A program made the position numbers and the translations under genes. From Jannaschia formosa (GTDB taxonomy: Bacteria; Pseudomonadota; Alphaproteobacteria; Rhodobacterales; Rhodobacteraceae): a DNA stretch of 64,000 nucleotides. Below are positions 27,500 to 36,602 of the stretch, piece after piece (within the stretch, counting starts at the first letter, position 1; every line of letters starts with the position of its first letter). The DNA is taken from contig NZ_QPLJ01000001.1 of NCBI RefSeq assembly GCF_003340555.1, forward strand, positions 124,001 through 188,000, in the 5' to 3' direction. The notes under the pieces are model-generated. The model was not told the origin of the DNA. It did no database searches and worked only from the letters and a program-made list of their open reading frames with translations.

Positions 27500-27691
27500 T
27501 TACATCCGATACACACCGATGTCCGGAATGGACCCATGCTCCTCGGACGGTTTCGCAGCGCCATCGCACCCGCCTCGGCCTTCGTCCACCTCCAGCCGGA
27601 ACGCCTCCATCCGCGCCTCTGTCGGCACGACCTGATGCAGCCCCCCTAGCGATGCCATGATCTGCTGCACCGTGGAGGCAAGCCCCGCCAT
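27500..27691 (-). CDS. Hypothetical small protein
   Basis: This 63-residue open frame begins 30 bp after the end of the AI-2E-type transporter gene on the same strand. Codon use (G/C at most third positions) fits the neighbours. No membrane segment, motif or family was recognised. The N-terminal half is predicted to be helical and the C-terminal half polar. The ribosome-binding site is weak. It may be a real downstream member of the 27500-30349 minus-strand unit or a chance frame. Confidence 0.35.
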   Translation of the reverse strand: MAGLASTVQQIMASLGGLHQVVPTEARMEAFRLEVDEGRGGCDGAAKPSEEHGSIPDIGVYRM

Positions 27692-27720
27692 GGACCTACC
27701 CCGCCGCGCGCAAGCGTCGC

Positions 27721-28947
27721 CTAGCGCTCCTTCGACGCCCGCGTGTCGGGCTCATCGAGCCGGGCGGCGCCGGGAAGGAACCCTTCCGCGTCGCCGAGGA
27801 ACAGGCCAACCCGCCGCAGCCGCGGGACCGAGTCGCAGACCACCTTGACCACGATAAGCATCGGAACGGCCACGACCATTCCCATCACCGACCAGATCCA
27901 GGCGAAGAAGGCGACGGCCAGGAACACCGCCACGACGTTGAGGCGCAGGCGCTGACCGACCAGCGTCGGGGTGACGAACTGCCCCTCGAAAGAGGTCAGG
28001 GCGTAGTAGGTCAGGAACACCAGGATCGCCGACCAGACCGTTCCGAACTCGACGAAGGCAATCACGCCGACGACCAGCGCACCCACGACCGCGCCCACGA
28101 AGGGAACGAAGTTGAGCGCCATCGCCATCGCGCCGATCATGATCGGCGTCGGCAGGCCGCAGATCCACATCGCGGTTCCGATCGCGACGCCGAGCCCCGC
28201 ATTGATCAGCGTGATCGCGCCCAGGTAGTTGCCCAGCCGCGCCTCGATGGTGCGGATGGTCATGACGGTCTGGCGCTTGTCCTCGAACCGGCGGGCCACC
28301 TGCACGGCCTTCTGGATGAACAGGTCCCCGGACGCCACGAGGAAGTAGAGCAGGACCACCGACAGCACGATCTGGCTGAGCAGGCCGGGAGCCAGCGTCA
28401 CGACCGAGCCGCCGAGCCCCGGGCCCTCGTTGACGACCTCGACGGCGACCGGCGGCGCCTCGCCATCGGACGTCTGCGCCTCGCGCATCGCCTCGTTCGT
28501 GGCGTCGGCGGCCCGTGCGAAGGGCTCGAGCAGCCCGCCGGGTCCCTGCAGCTCGGCCAGGCCCTCCTCGATGAGCGAGGGGATGTCGGTGACGAAGGCA
28601 TACATCGGATCGGCCAGCGCCAACCCGCCCAGCACCAGCAAGGCGCCGAGCAGGATCGTGAACAGCGCCGCCGATACGCCGTCGGGAATGCCAAGGCGCG
28701 CAAGCCAGCGGCGCGGCGCGTTCAGCAGGAAGTAGCCCAGCACCGACGCCGTGATCGGGACCAGGATGTCCGAGGCGAAGATGAGCGCATGCACCACCGC
28801 CAGCCAGAACATGCCCCAGATCGGGAAGGACAGCCGCGTCAGCCGCCCGACCAGCTTCGCGGTCGGGTCGTCGTATTCGCGGGTGGGGTCGGGGAGATGC
28901 CGGGGTGCCGCCGCCGGGGCGTCACTGTCGCGCGGAACCGAGCTCAT
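27721..28947 (-). CDS. AI-2E transporter/PerM family membrane protein (UPF0118)
   Basis: The 408-residue protein has about eight transmembrane segments with the PerM/UPF0118 arrangement. A pair of helices at about 40-80 is followed by a large soluble segment (about 120-190). The conserved C-terminal stretch is INAGLGVAIGTAMWICGLPTPIMIGAMAMALNFVPFVGAVVGA with SFEGQFVTPTLVGQRLRLN. Members export varied small molecules or ions; the autoinducer role is not general. The start overlaps the end of the YihY gene by 26 bp. Confidence 0.88.
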   Translation of the reverse strand: MSSVPRDSDAPAAAPRHLPDPTREYDDPTAKLVGRLTRLSFPIWGMFWLAVVHALIFASDILVPITASVLGYFLLNAPRRWLARLGIPDGVSAALFTILLGALLVLGGLALADPMYAFVTDIPSLIEEGLAELQGPGGLLEPFARAADATNEAMREAQTSDGEAPPVAVEVVNEGPGLGGSVVTLAPGLLSQIVLSVVLLYFLVASGDLFIQKAVQVARRFEDKRQTVMTIRTIEARLGNYLGAITLINAGLGVAIGTAMWICGLPTPIMIGAMAMALNFVPFVGAVVGALVVGVIAFVEFGTVWSAILVFLTYYALTSFEGQFVTPTLVGQRLRLNVVAVFLAVAFFAWIWSVMGMVVAVPMLIVVKVVCDSVPRLRRVGLFLGDAEGFLPGAARLDEPDTRASKER

Positions 28948-29923
28948 CTGCCTTCACGGCCCCTCTCTGACCCATGGGCTCCGGCCGACCGGTGGTCGTG
29001 TCCCGGGCGGTCTGTGCCTCCAGCTCCGAATTCACCTCGGCGCCGATCAGGATGACGTAGGCGGAAAGCCACATCCAGGTCAGCAGCACGATCACGCCCG
29101 CGAGCGAGCCGAAGGTCTCGTTGTAGCTCGCGAAGTTCGAGACATAGAGCGAGAAGCCCACCGACATGATCAGCCACAGCACCAGCGCCAGCAGCGCCCC
29201 GGGCGTAAGCCAGGCGAGCCGCGCCCCGTCGCGATCCGGCCCGAAGCGATAGAGCAGCGCGAGCCCTGCAAGAAACAGCAGCGCGAGCGGCAGGAAGCGC
29301 GTCCAGGCGATCAGCGTCTCGATCCAGGGGGTGAAGGCGAACATCTCGAGCACGATCGGCAGCGCGACGATCAGCACGGCGGCGACAAGCACACCTAGGA
29401 TCATGCCCAGGGTCAGCACCAGGGTCAGCAGCTTCAGCTTCACGAACCCCCGTTCCTCCGTCTCGTCATAGGCGACGTTCAGCCCTTCGATCAACGACCC
29501 GACCCCGGCCGAGGCCGACCAGAGCGCCAGCGCCACGCCGAGGATCAGCCCCAGCGTCAGACCGCCGGTCTGCGAGCCGGCAACGGCGGTGGCCTGGTCC
29601 AGCAGGATCGTCGCCACGTCCTCGGGCACGACCGAGGACACCCCGTCGAGCGCCGAGACGACCTCGTCCGGCGCGAGCGCAAGCCCGGCGATGGACATCA
29701 GCGCGGTGATCGCGGGGAACACGGCGAGCAGCCCGTAGAAGGCGCATCCGGCGGCGACAAGGCCGACATGGTCGGCCGTGAGCTCATCCTTCACGCGCCA
29801 GAGGACGTCCTTCAGGCCCTCGGCGGGAATCTCGGTGGGCCGGGTGGCATGACGGCCGCGGCCGGGCTGTCGCTCGGCACGCGTCTGTGGTCGGTCGTCT
29901 CGATGGCGGTCGGCGCGGTCCAT
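28922..29923 (-). CDS. YihY/virulence factor BrkB family membrane protein
   Basis: This is a 333-residue inner-membrane protein with six hydrophobic segments and the family opening DHVGLVAAGCAFYGLLAVFPAITALMSIAGL. Later family motifs are WSASAGVGSLIEGLNVAYDETEERGFVK and SLYVSNFASYNETFGSLAGVIVLLTWMWLSAYVILIGAE. Members were once mislabelled ribonuclease BN; no nuclease domain is present. It lies 24 bp after DUF4112 and overlaps the next gene by 26 bp, so the three form one unit. Confidence 0.9.
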   Translation of the reverse strand: MDRADRHRDDRPQTRAERQPGRGRHATRPTEIPAEGLKDVLWRVKDELTADHVGLVAAGCAFYGLLAVFPAITALMSIAGLALAPDEVVSALDGVSSVVPEDVATILLDQATAVAGSQTGGLTLGLILGVALALWSASAGVGSLIEGLNVAYDETEERGFVKLKLLTLVLTLGMILGVLVAAVLIVALPIVLEMFAFTPWIETLIAWTRFLPLALLFLAGLALLYRFGPDRDGARLAWLTPGALLALVLWLIMSVGFSLYVSNFASYNETFGSLAGVIVLLTWMWLSAYVILIGAEVNSELEAQTARDTTTGRPEPMGQRGAVKADELGSARQ

Positions 29924-29947
29924 GCGATCCTCAGGCTCACGGGTCTG

Positions 29948-30349
29948 TTATCGAACGCTCAGAAGCGGCCGTTGTTCCGCCTCTTTCGAGTCCTCGAAAT
30001 GGGCGCGCAGCAGCGCGACGTTGCGCCGGTTGGCCTTCAGCCAGACGTCGAGCAGGTCGCCCAGAAGCGGCACCGAGCCGACAGCCCAGTCGAGCCCGGA
30101 ATTCAGCGCCATCCGCCCCAGAAGCGCGGGCGGGGCGCCCATGCGCTGCGCCTCGAGCAGGATGTAGCCGGCAGGCCCGAGTGTCGCCACGTCGCCCAGC
30201 CCGGGCACGAGGCCGATGATCGAATCCCAGCCGAAGCGGATCCGCGTCCCGGGGATGCGGAAGCGGCTGTCCATGCCGGCGGCGAGGCGCTCCAGCCGGT
30301 CGAGACGGGCGGCGATGCTGGACGCCCTGGGATCGTTCACGGAAGTCAT
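29948..30349 (-). CDS. DUF4112 membrane protein
   Basis: The 133-residue protein matches the DUF4112 pattern: DSRFRIPGTRIRFGWDSIIGLVPGLGDVATLGPAGYILLEAQRMG, then NSGLDWAVGSVPLLGDLLDVWLKANRRNVALL. Two amphipathic or weak membrane segments are likely. Function is unknown. The start MTSVNDPRASSIAAR was chosen by fit to the family N-terminus. It leads a three-gene minus-strand unit with YihY and AI-2E-type genes, whose common theme is integral membrane proteins of unclear function. Confidence 0.85.
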   Translation of the reverse strand: MTSVNDPRASSIAARLDRLERLAAGMDSRFRIPGTRIRFGWDSIIGLVPGLGDVATLGPAGYILLEAQRMGAPPALLGRMALNSGLDWAVGSVPLLGDLLDVWLKANRRNVALLRAHFEDSKEAEQRPLLSVR

Positions 30350-30592
30350 GGCGAGAAGACGCGCGAGGCGGCCCGGCGGTTCCGCCGCCCGGATCGCGCC
30401 CGTCGCGGGCGCTCGGGGGCGAAACGGGGATCGTCCGGCATATCGTCCGGACCGGGATGGGGAGCTGCCCCGACACCGGAAAACCCGATACCCGGCCGCC
30501 GGGCGCGCGGCGGTCGACCGCCGCGTCATCGCCGGTCGACCGGCGATCCGCCTGCGCCTATGGTCGCGCGAGCCAGAGAGGAGAGAACGGAC

Positions 30593-31315
30593 ATGAAGGA
30601 CCAGGTCGCCATCGTCACCGGCGGCGCGCAGGGCATCGGGCTGGCGGTCGTCACGCGGCTTCTGGCCGAGGGCGTGCGCGTCGCCTCCTGGGACATGAAC
30701 CCGCAGCGGAACGCGGAGGCCGCCGCAGAGGGCGTCCTGCCCGTCACCTGCGACGTCGCCGACTACGCCTCCGTCGAGGCGGCGCTCGCCCGCACGCTCG
30801 AGGCGCTGGACCCGCCGCAGATCCTGGTGAATTCGGCGGGGATCGCGGGGCCGAACATGCCTGTCGCGGACTACGGGCTGGAGGACTGGGCGCGGATCGT
30901 GGCCGTCAACCTGACCGGCACCTTCCACGTCAACCGCGCCGTCGTTCCGGGGATGCGTGCGCAGGGCTACGGGCGCATCCTTAACATCGCCTCGGTCGCA
31001 GGCAAGGAGGGCAATCCGAACGCCTGCGCCTATTCCGCCTCCAAGGCGGGGGTGATCGGCTTCACCAAGTCGCTCGGCAAGGAACTGGCGGACATGGACA
31101 TCGCCGTGAACTGCGTGACCCCTGCCGCCGCGCGCACGCCGATCTTCGACCAGATGAGCCAGGAGCATATCGACTACATGCTCTCGAAGATCCCGCGGGG
31201 GCGGTTCCTCGAGGTCGAGGAGGCCGCGGAGATGATCGTCTGGGCCGTCTCGCCCGCCAATTCCTTCACCACCGGCGCGGTCTTCGACCTGTCCGGGGGG
31301 CGCGCGACATATTGA
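30593..31315 (+). CDS. SDR-family oxidoreductase (3-oxoacyl reductase-like)
   Basis: This is a classical 240-residue short-chain dehydrogenase. The cofactor loop TGGAQGIG spans 9-16, with NSAG at 80-83. The catalytic triad is Ser134, Tyr147 and Lys151 in YSASK. The residue after the second strand is Asp34 (SWDMN), which favours NAD over NADP. GAGAGGAGAG precedes the ATG. Substrate unknown: similar enzymes act on sugars, 3-oxoacyl-CoA/ACP or polyols. Confidence 0.85.
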   Translation: MKDQVAIVTGGAQGIGLAVVTRLLAEGVRVASWDMNPQRNAEAAAEGVLPVTCDVADYASVEAALARTLEALDPPQILVNSAGIAGPNMPVADYGLEDWARIVAVNLTGTFHVNRAVVPGMRAQGYGRILNIASVAGKEGNPNACAYSASKAGVIGFTKSLGKELADMDIAVNCVTPAAARTPIFDQMSQEHIDYMLSKIPRGRFLEVEEAAEMIVWAVSPANSFTTGAVFDLSGGRATY

Positions 31316-31638
31316 CGGAGGGGGCCTCCGGCGAGGATCCGAGGGAACTCCGTCGCAGATGTCTGCGGCGAGATGTCCCGGCAGGCGCCTCGAAGGCGCC
31401 GCCGGACCGTGGTGCGGGGCAACGATACGGGGCCTGAGGGACGCTGCCCCGCGTCGCCCGCTCGCGGCCATCGCGGGAGATCCCGACCCGGCGGGATCGT
31501 CAGGCGCCCCGGCGAAACGGGTCTCGCCGCGGCTTGCCATGCAGCCGGGGCGCGCGCCGGGCGAGGCTGCGGGACCGCCCCCCCTTTCGCCCCCTCTCCC
31601 CCCTCGCCTATAGGTCGACCGAGGCAAGGGAGCGCAGA
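31316..31638. other. Gene-free gap before ptsP
   Basis: These 323 bp hold no supported gene. A 7-bp hairpin with a 3-base loop (GGCGCCT 31384-31390 with AGGCGCC 31394-31400) lies near the SDR end and could act as a weak terminator. The rest is GC-rich sequence with no recognisable promoter. AAGGGAG just before 31639 is the ptsP ribosome-binding site. Confidence 0.5.
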
Positions 31639-33867
31639 ATGCCGACCAGGGACACCGAGAGCCGCAAGCTGCTGCGGCGCCTGCAGGCCGTCATGGCCGA
31701 AGCGGCCCAGGGGCAGGAGCGGCTGGACCGGATCGTGGATCTGGTCGCGACCTCGATGGGGACCGAAGTCTGCTCCATCTATCTGCACCGCGACGCGGCC
31801 ACGCTGGAGCTGTGCGCGACGCACGGCCTGAAGCCCGAGGCCGTCCACGTCACCCGGATGCGCGTCGGCGAGGGGCTCGTCGGCCGGGTGGCGCGGTCGC
31901 GCCGGGCGATCAACACCCCGGATGCGCCGTCGACCAAGGGGTTCCGCTACATGCCGGAGACCGGGGAGGAGGTCTTTTCCTCCTTCCTCGGCGTCCCCGT
32001 CCAGCGCCTCGGCGAACGGCTGGGCGTGCTGGTCGTGCAATCGAAGGACGCGCGGAACTACTCCGAGGACGAGATCTACGCGCTGGAAGTCGTGGCCATG
32101 GTCCTGGCCGAGATGACCGAGCTCGGCGCCTTCGTCGGCGAGGGCGAGGCCCTGCGCCCGCGCCACCGCGAGCAGGTGCTGATCCGCGGCATCACCGGGC
32201 AGGAAGGCTCGGCCGAAGGCATCGTGCACCTGCACGACCAGCGCGTCGTCATCACGAATCCGGTGGCCGAGGATCCCGAGCAGGAGAAGGCGCGCCTGAC
32301 CGAGGCGATCGAGAAGATGCGCCTCTCGGTCGACCGCATGCTCTCGGATGTCGGCGCCGACCGCGAGCAGGCCGAGGTCATCGAGGCCTTCCGGATGTTC
32401 GCCTATTCCCGGTCCTGGCTGCGCCGGATGGAGGACGACATCGACGCCGGCCTGACCGCCGAGGCGGCCGTCGAGAAGGAGCAGACGGCGGCGCGCACCC
32501 GCATGGCCGGCGCCGACCCCTATCTGCGCGACCGGCTGGCCGATCTGGACGACCTGTCGAACCGGCTGCTCCGGATGCTGACCGGCCAGGGCCGGGCGAC
32601 CAGCGCCGTGCCCGACGGGGCGGTGCTGGTGGCGCGCAACATCGGACCCGGAGAGCTTCTGGAATACGGGCGCCGCCTGAAGGGCGTCGTGCTGGAGAAC
32701 GGGGCCGTCGGCAGCCACGCGGCCATCGTCGCACGCGCCTGGGCGATCCCCCTGGTGCTGCAGGCGACCGGCATCACCACCGAGGCGCTGTCGGGCGACG
32801 CGATCCTGGTCGACGGGGACCAGGGGGTCGTCCACCTGCGCCCCGACGAGGCGGTGCGCGCGGCCTTCGCCGACAAGCTCGCCATGCAGGCCGAGGCGCA
32901 GAAGCGCTATGCCTCGATCCGCGACCGCGCCTGCGTCACCGCCGACGGCCACCGGATCGAGCTGATGATGAACGCGGGGCTGATCGCCGACCTGCCCTCG
33001 CTGCCCTCCTCGGGGGCCGAGGGGGTGGGGCTGTTCCGAACCGAGCTTCAGTTCCTGACCCGCAACAAGGTGCCCAAGCGGGCGGAACTCGCCGCGCTCT
33101 ATGCCCGGGTGATGGACGCCGCGGGCGGCAAGCCGGTGACCTTCCGGACCCTCGACATCGGGTCGGACAAGGTGCTGCCCTACATGAAGCGGCAGGACGA
33201 GCCGAACCCGGCGCTGGGCTGGCGCGCGATCCGTGTCGGGCTCGACAAGGGCGGCGTGATGCGGATGCAGCTCCAGGCGCTGATCCGGGCCGCGAATGGG
33301 CGGCCGCTGACGGTGATGTTCCCCTTCATCGCCCAGATGGAGGAGTTCCTGGCCGCGCGCGGCTTCGTCCATCGCGAGATCCACCGCGAGAAGTCGCTGG
33401 GCCATCCGCTGCCCTCGGAGCTGAAGATCGGCGCCATGCTGGAGACGCCTTCGATGGCCTTCAGCCCCCGCAGGTTCTTCGAGGAGGCGGACTTCATCTC
33501 GATCGGCGGCAACGACCTCAAGCAGTTCTTCTTCGCTGCCGACCGCGAGAACGAGCGTGTGCGGCGGCGCTACGACACGCTCAACGTCTCGTTCCTGTCG
33601 CTGATCGAGCAGATCGTCAATCGCTGCGCCGAGACCGGGACCCCGGTCAGCTTCTGCGGCGAGGATGCGGGACGGCCGGTGGAGGCGCTGTGCTTCGCGG
33701 CGATGGGCCTGCGCTGCCTGTCGATGCGCCCTGCCTCGATTGGCCCGGTGAAGCATATCCTGCTGCGATCGAACCTGGCCGAGGTGAAGGCCGTCATCGC
33801 CGAAGCGCGGGAATCGGGCGAGCAGACCGTGCGCCCCGCGGTCATGGAGTATCTTCGGCGGCGCTAG
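31639..33867 (+). CDS. ptsP: Phosphoenolpyruvate-protein phosphotransferase PtsP (EI-Ntr)
   Basis: PtsP takes phosphate from PEP and starts the nitrogen-related phosphorelay PtsP-NPr-EIIA(Ntr). The 742-residue protein has an N-terminal GAF domain (about 25-165), a PEP-utiliser N domain, and the phosphohistidine swivel with His360 in GAVGSHAAIVARAWAIP. The C-terminal PEP-binding barrel contains GVGLFRTELQFL, LDIGSDKVLPY and SFCGEDAGRP. Length and GAF fusion identify EI-Ntr rather than sugar-PTS EI. It ends 12 bp from the convergent rsgA stop. Confidence 0.95.
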   Translation: MPTRDTESRKLLRRLQAVMAEAAQGQERLDRIVDLVATSMGTEVCSIYLHRDAATLELCATHGLKPEAVHVTRMRVGEGLVGRVARSRRAINTPDAPSTKGFRYMPETGEEVFSSFLGVPVQRLGERLGVLVVQSKDARNYSEDEIYALEVVAMVLAEMTELGAFVGEGEALRPRHREQVLIRGITGQEGSAEGIVHLHDQRVVITNPVAEDPEQEKARLTEAIEKMRLSVDRMLSDVGADREQAEVIEAFRMFAYSRSWLRRMEDDIDAGLTAEAAVEKEQTAARTRMAGADPYLRDRLADLDDLSNRLLRMLTGQGRATSAVPDGAVLVARNIGPGELLEYGRRLKGVVLENGAVGSHAAIVARAWAIPLVLQATGITTEALSGDAILVDGDQGVVHLRPDEAVRAAFADKLAMQAEAQKRYASIRDRACVTADGHRIELMMNAGLIADLPSLPSSGAEGVGLFRTELQFLTRNKVPKRAELAALYARVMDAAGGKPVTFRTLDIGSDKVLPYMKRQDEPNPALGWRAIRVGLDKGGVMRMQLQALIRAANGRPLTVMFPFIAQMEEFLAARGFVHREIHREKSLGHPLPSELKIGAMLETPSMAFSPRRFFEEADFISIGGNDLKQFFFAADRENERVRRRYDTLNVSFLSLIEQIVNRCAETGTPVSFCGEDAGRPVEALCFAAMGLRCLSMRPASIGPVKHILLRSNLAEVKAVIAEARESGEQTVRPAVMEYLRRR

Positions 33868-33879
33868 GCCGACGTCCCG

Positions 33880-34887
33880 TCAGCGCCGCTTCGGCTTCGT
33901 CACCGCCCGCACCATTTTGCCGAACGCCTTGTCGCGGCGGCGCCGCTCGGCGAGATCGGCGGTGTTATGCGCGTCCTCGGCTGCAAGCTTGCGCCAGCGA
34001 GCCAGCCGGGCCTGGTCCAGATCGCCTGCCTCGACCGCGGCGCGGACGGCGCAGCCCGGCTCCCGGTCATGGGTGCAGTCGCGGAAGCGGCACGCGGCGG
34101 CAAGGTCCGAGATGTCGGCGAAGACCTCGTCGATGCCGTCGGCCGCATCGGTCAGTTGCAGCTCGCGCATGCCCGGCGTGTCGACAACGGCGCAGCCGCC
34201 GGGGATCAGGTGCAACTCGCGCCGCGTGGTCGTGTGACGGCCCCGCGCATCGTCCTCGCGGATCGCGCCGGTGGCGGCCGTCTCCGTCCCCATCAGCGCG
34301 TTGAGCAGGGTGGACTTGCCCACCCCCGAGGTACCGAGGAAGGCCACCGTGCGGCCGGGGCCGCACCAGGGACGCAGCGCCTCGCGCGCTTCGGGTGCGC
34401 GGGCATCGACGGTGAGGACGGGGACCAGGGGCGAGATCGCCTCGGCCTCGCGCCGGAAGGCGTCCGCGTCCGGGGCGAGGTCGGGCTTGGTGAGAACGAT
34501 CACCGGGTCGCAGCCCGCCTCGAAGGCGAGGGCCAGGAAGCGCTCCAGCCGGGCGACGTTGAAATCCGCATTGCAGGAAGTGGTGACGAAGACGGTGTCG
34601 ACATTGGCCGCGACCAGCTGGACCCCGCGATCCCGCCCCGGCGCGCGGCGGCGGATCAGCGAGCGGCGGTCGAGCGGCGGCGCCCCGGCGCCGAGCAGCA
34701 GCCAGTCGCCCACCGTCACCTCCGCATCGGGCGGAAGCGTGACCGGCCCGCCCTCGCCCAGCACGTCGAGTCCCGAGCGATGGACCCGCACCACGCGGAC
34801 AGGCGGGGTCTCGGTCAACGCGTCGGCGTCGATCTGGGCTGCGAAATGCGGATGCCACCCGAGGGCGGCGAGGCTGGGGGCGTCCAT
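33880..34887 (-). CDS. rsgA: Ribosome small-subunit biogenesis GTPase RsgA
   Basis: RsgA is a circularly permuted GTPase that checks late 30S maturation. The 335-residue protein has an N-terminal OB fold (about 25-80). The permuted G motifs run G4 TKPD (133-136), G1 GTSGVGKS (185-192), then G3 DTPG (236-239). A C-terminal zinc site is formed by Cys266, Cys271, His273 and Cys279. The order G4-G1-G3 is diagnostic. It converges on ptsP. Confidence 0.95.
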   Translation of the reverse strand: MDAPSLAALGWHPHFAAQIDADALTETPPVRVVRVHRSGLDVLGEGGPVTLPPDAEVTVGDWLLLGAGAPPLDRRSLIRRRAPGRDRGVQLVAANVDTVFVTTSCNADFNVARLERFLALAFEAGCDPVIVLTKPDLAPDADAFRREAEAISPLVPVLTVDARAPEAREALRPWCGPGRTVAFLGTSGVGKSTLLNALMGTETAATGAIREDDARGRHTTTRRELHLIPGGCAVVDTPGMRELQLTDAADGIDEVFADISDLAAACRFRDCTHDREPGCAVRAAVEAGDLDQARLARWRKLAAEDAHNTADLAERRRRDKAFGKMVRAVTKPKRR

Positions 34888-34945
34888 GCGGGGGCTCCGG
34901 ACCGGATGGCTCCGGCATGCCAGAGCGGCCCGGCTGCGCCAAGCG

Positions 34946-35713
34946 CTATCGCTCCACCTCGTGGGCAAGGCGCAGCCGGGCGGTGACCTCATGGCGGGCC
35001 GCCTCGCGCTGGCTGCGCAGCGCCGTGCGCACGAAGTCGAGATGCGCCTCGACCGCCGCGCGCGCGGCTCCGGCATCGCGCGCCTGCAGCCCGGCGTCGA
35101 TGGCGCGGTGCTGGTCGAGCAGCAGGTCGCGCGTGTCGCGGTGGTTGAACATCACCGAACGGTTGTAGAACACGCCCTCGCGCAGCAGGTCCATCATCGC
35201 CCGCATCATGTGGAGCATGATGACGTTGTGGCTCGCCTCGATGATCGCCATGTGAAAATCGGCGTCGAGCGCGGCCTCCTCGGTCGGGTCGCGCTTGAGA
35301 TGCGCGGCCTCCATTTTGCGCAGCAGGGTGTGGATGACCGCGAGATCGGTCTCGGACCCCTGGGTCGCCGCGCGGGCGGCGGCGAGCCCCTCCAGATCGC
35401 GGCGGAAGGCGATGTAGTCGTCGAGCGCGTCCTCCTGCGAGGCGAAGAGCCGGATCAGCGCAGGCGAGAAGGCCGAGCCGAGCACGTCGGCCACGAAGAT
35501 CCCCGCCCCCGCGCGCGACGCCAGAAGCCCGCGCGCCTGCAGCTCGGCCACGGCCTCGCGCAGCGAGGGGCGAGAGACGCCCAGCCGCTCGGCAAGCTCC
35601 CGCTCGGGCGGCAGGCGCTCTCCGGGGCGGAGGATGCCATGCAGGATCAGCCGCTCGATCTGGCGGACGACGGCAGAGGCGAGCTTTTCCGACTGGATGC
35701 GTGTGAATGGCAT
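34946..35713 (-). CDS. FadR/GntR-family transcriptional regulator
   Basis: The 255-residue regulator has an N-terminal winged helix of GntR type (ILRPGERLPPERELAERLGVSRPSLREAVAELQARGLL). An FCD ligand-binding domain follows, with the metal-site pattern DADFHMAIIEASHN and a later H in DQHRAIDAG. FCD regulators of this form (LldR, PdhR, GlcC relatives) sense small organic acids. The start MPFTRIQSEK is taken at the family N-terminus. A TTGGT...ACCAA inverted repeat lies immediately upstream, so autoregulation is likely. No adjacent target operon is obvious. Confidence 0.88.
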   Translation of the reverse strand: MPFTRIQSEKLASAVVRQIERLILHGILRPGERLPPERELAERLGVSRPSLREAVAELQARGLLASRAGAGIFVADVLGSAFSPALIRLFASQEDALDDYIAFRRDLEGLAAARAATQGSETDLAVIHTLLRKMEAAHLKRDPTEEAALDADFHMAIIEASHNVIMLHMMRAMMDLLREGVFYNRSVMFNHRDTRDLLLDQHRAIDAGLQARDAGAARAAVEAHLDFVRTALRSQREAARHEVTARLRLAHEVER

Positions 35714-35728
35714 GCGCGGCGTCCCCTG

Positions 35729-35749
35729 TTGGTAAGATAATATGACCAA
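35729..35749. promoter_or_regulatory. Candidate operator of the FadR-type regulator
   Basis: TTGGT (35729-35733) and ACCAA (35745-35749) form an inverted repeat around an AT-rich 11-bp centre, 15-36 bp upstream of the regulator start. TGGT/ACCA half-sites are typical of FadR-subfamily operators, although the usual spacer is only about 3 bp. Predicted. Confidence 0.45.
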
Positions 35750-35818
35750 CTGGGGCGGGCCGCCAGTCCCGACAACCGGGGCGAGGCCGGACCCGCGGGG
35801 GCGGGTCCGGCCGATGGA

Positions 35819-36463
35819 TCAGCGGTTCGGCGTGATGACGATCTCGACGCGGCGGTTCTGCTGTTTGCCGGCGGCGGTGTTGTTGGTCGCGATCGGCTGG
35901 CTCTCGCCCCGGCCGATGGCCTGCACGCGGGAGGCGGGCACGCCGGTCTCGAGCAGGACGCCTGCCACCGTGCGCGCGCGGCGCTCGGAGAGGTCCTGGT
36001 TGTAGGCGGCCGAGCCGTCGCTGTCGGTATGGCCGATGACCTGGACGGTCGTGTTCGGATACTGCTGCAGGTTGCGGCCCAGGGCACGCAGGTCGCCCTG
36101 CAGGTCGGCGCGCAGGTTCGCGCTGTCGGTGGCGAACAGGATGTCCTGCGGCATCGTGACGATCAGCTGCGAGCCGGTGTTCTCGATGAGGATCCGGTCG
36201 TCGCCGAGCTGCGCGCGCAGGTCGGCGGCCTGCCGGTCGAGCTGGTTGCCCACGGCCGCGCCGACGCCTGCGCCCACGGCGGCGCCGATCAGGGTGGAGC
36301 GGGTGTCACGGTCGCCGGTGGCATTGCCGATGGCCGCGCCGGCGAGGCCGCCGATGATGGCGCCGTTGGCGGTGCGGTTGGGCTCCCCGGTCGTGGGCTG
36401 GGTGACGCAGCCGGCGAGCACGAGGGCTGCGGCGAGAAGCGGGGTCTTTGCAAGAACGGTCAT
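35819..36463 (-). CDS. OmpA-family outer-membrane lipoprotein
   Basis: This is a 214-residue lipoprotein with lipobox LVLAGC (Cys19). A glycine-zipper region (about 33-72, GAIIGGLAGAAIGNATGD) inserts in or packs on the membrane. The C-terminal OmpA/MotB domain (about 105-214) binds peptidoglycan, with VIGHTDSDGSAAYNQDLSERRARTV and NRRVEIVI. The plan is that of the YiaD/Pal-like group. It is a single gene with 138 bp of upstream non-coding sequence. Confidence 0.9.
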   Translation of the reverse strand: MTVLAKTPLLAAALVLAGCVTQPTTGEPNRTANGAIIGGLAGAAIGNATGDRDTRSTLIGAAVGAGVGAAVGNQLDRQAADLRAQLGDDRILIENTGSQLIVTMPQDILFATDSANLRADLQGDLRALGRNLQQYPNTTVQVIGHTDSDGSAAYNQDLSERRARTVAGVLLETGVPASRVQAIGRGESQPIATNNTAAGKQQNRRVEIVITPNR

Positions 36464-36602
36464 GACAGTCTTTCCAGTTTTGTTCGGCCACAGGCCCGGC
36501 AGGGCGCGCGACAGCTGCGATGGCTATGAGCCTAGATCCGAAAACAGGCAATGCGAGAGGCACGTTATCCGATAGCCGCGCAACGGATCGCCGAAACCGG
36601 GC

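Noticed and set aside
30345-30420. GGAAC-N17-CGTC upstream of DUF4112 as an EcfG promoter
   Set aside because: It would place the transcript start at or inside the start codon and has a -10 mismatch.
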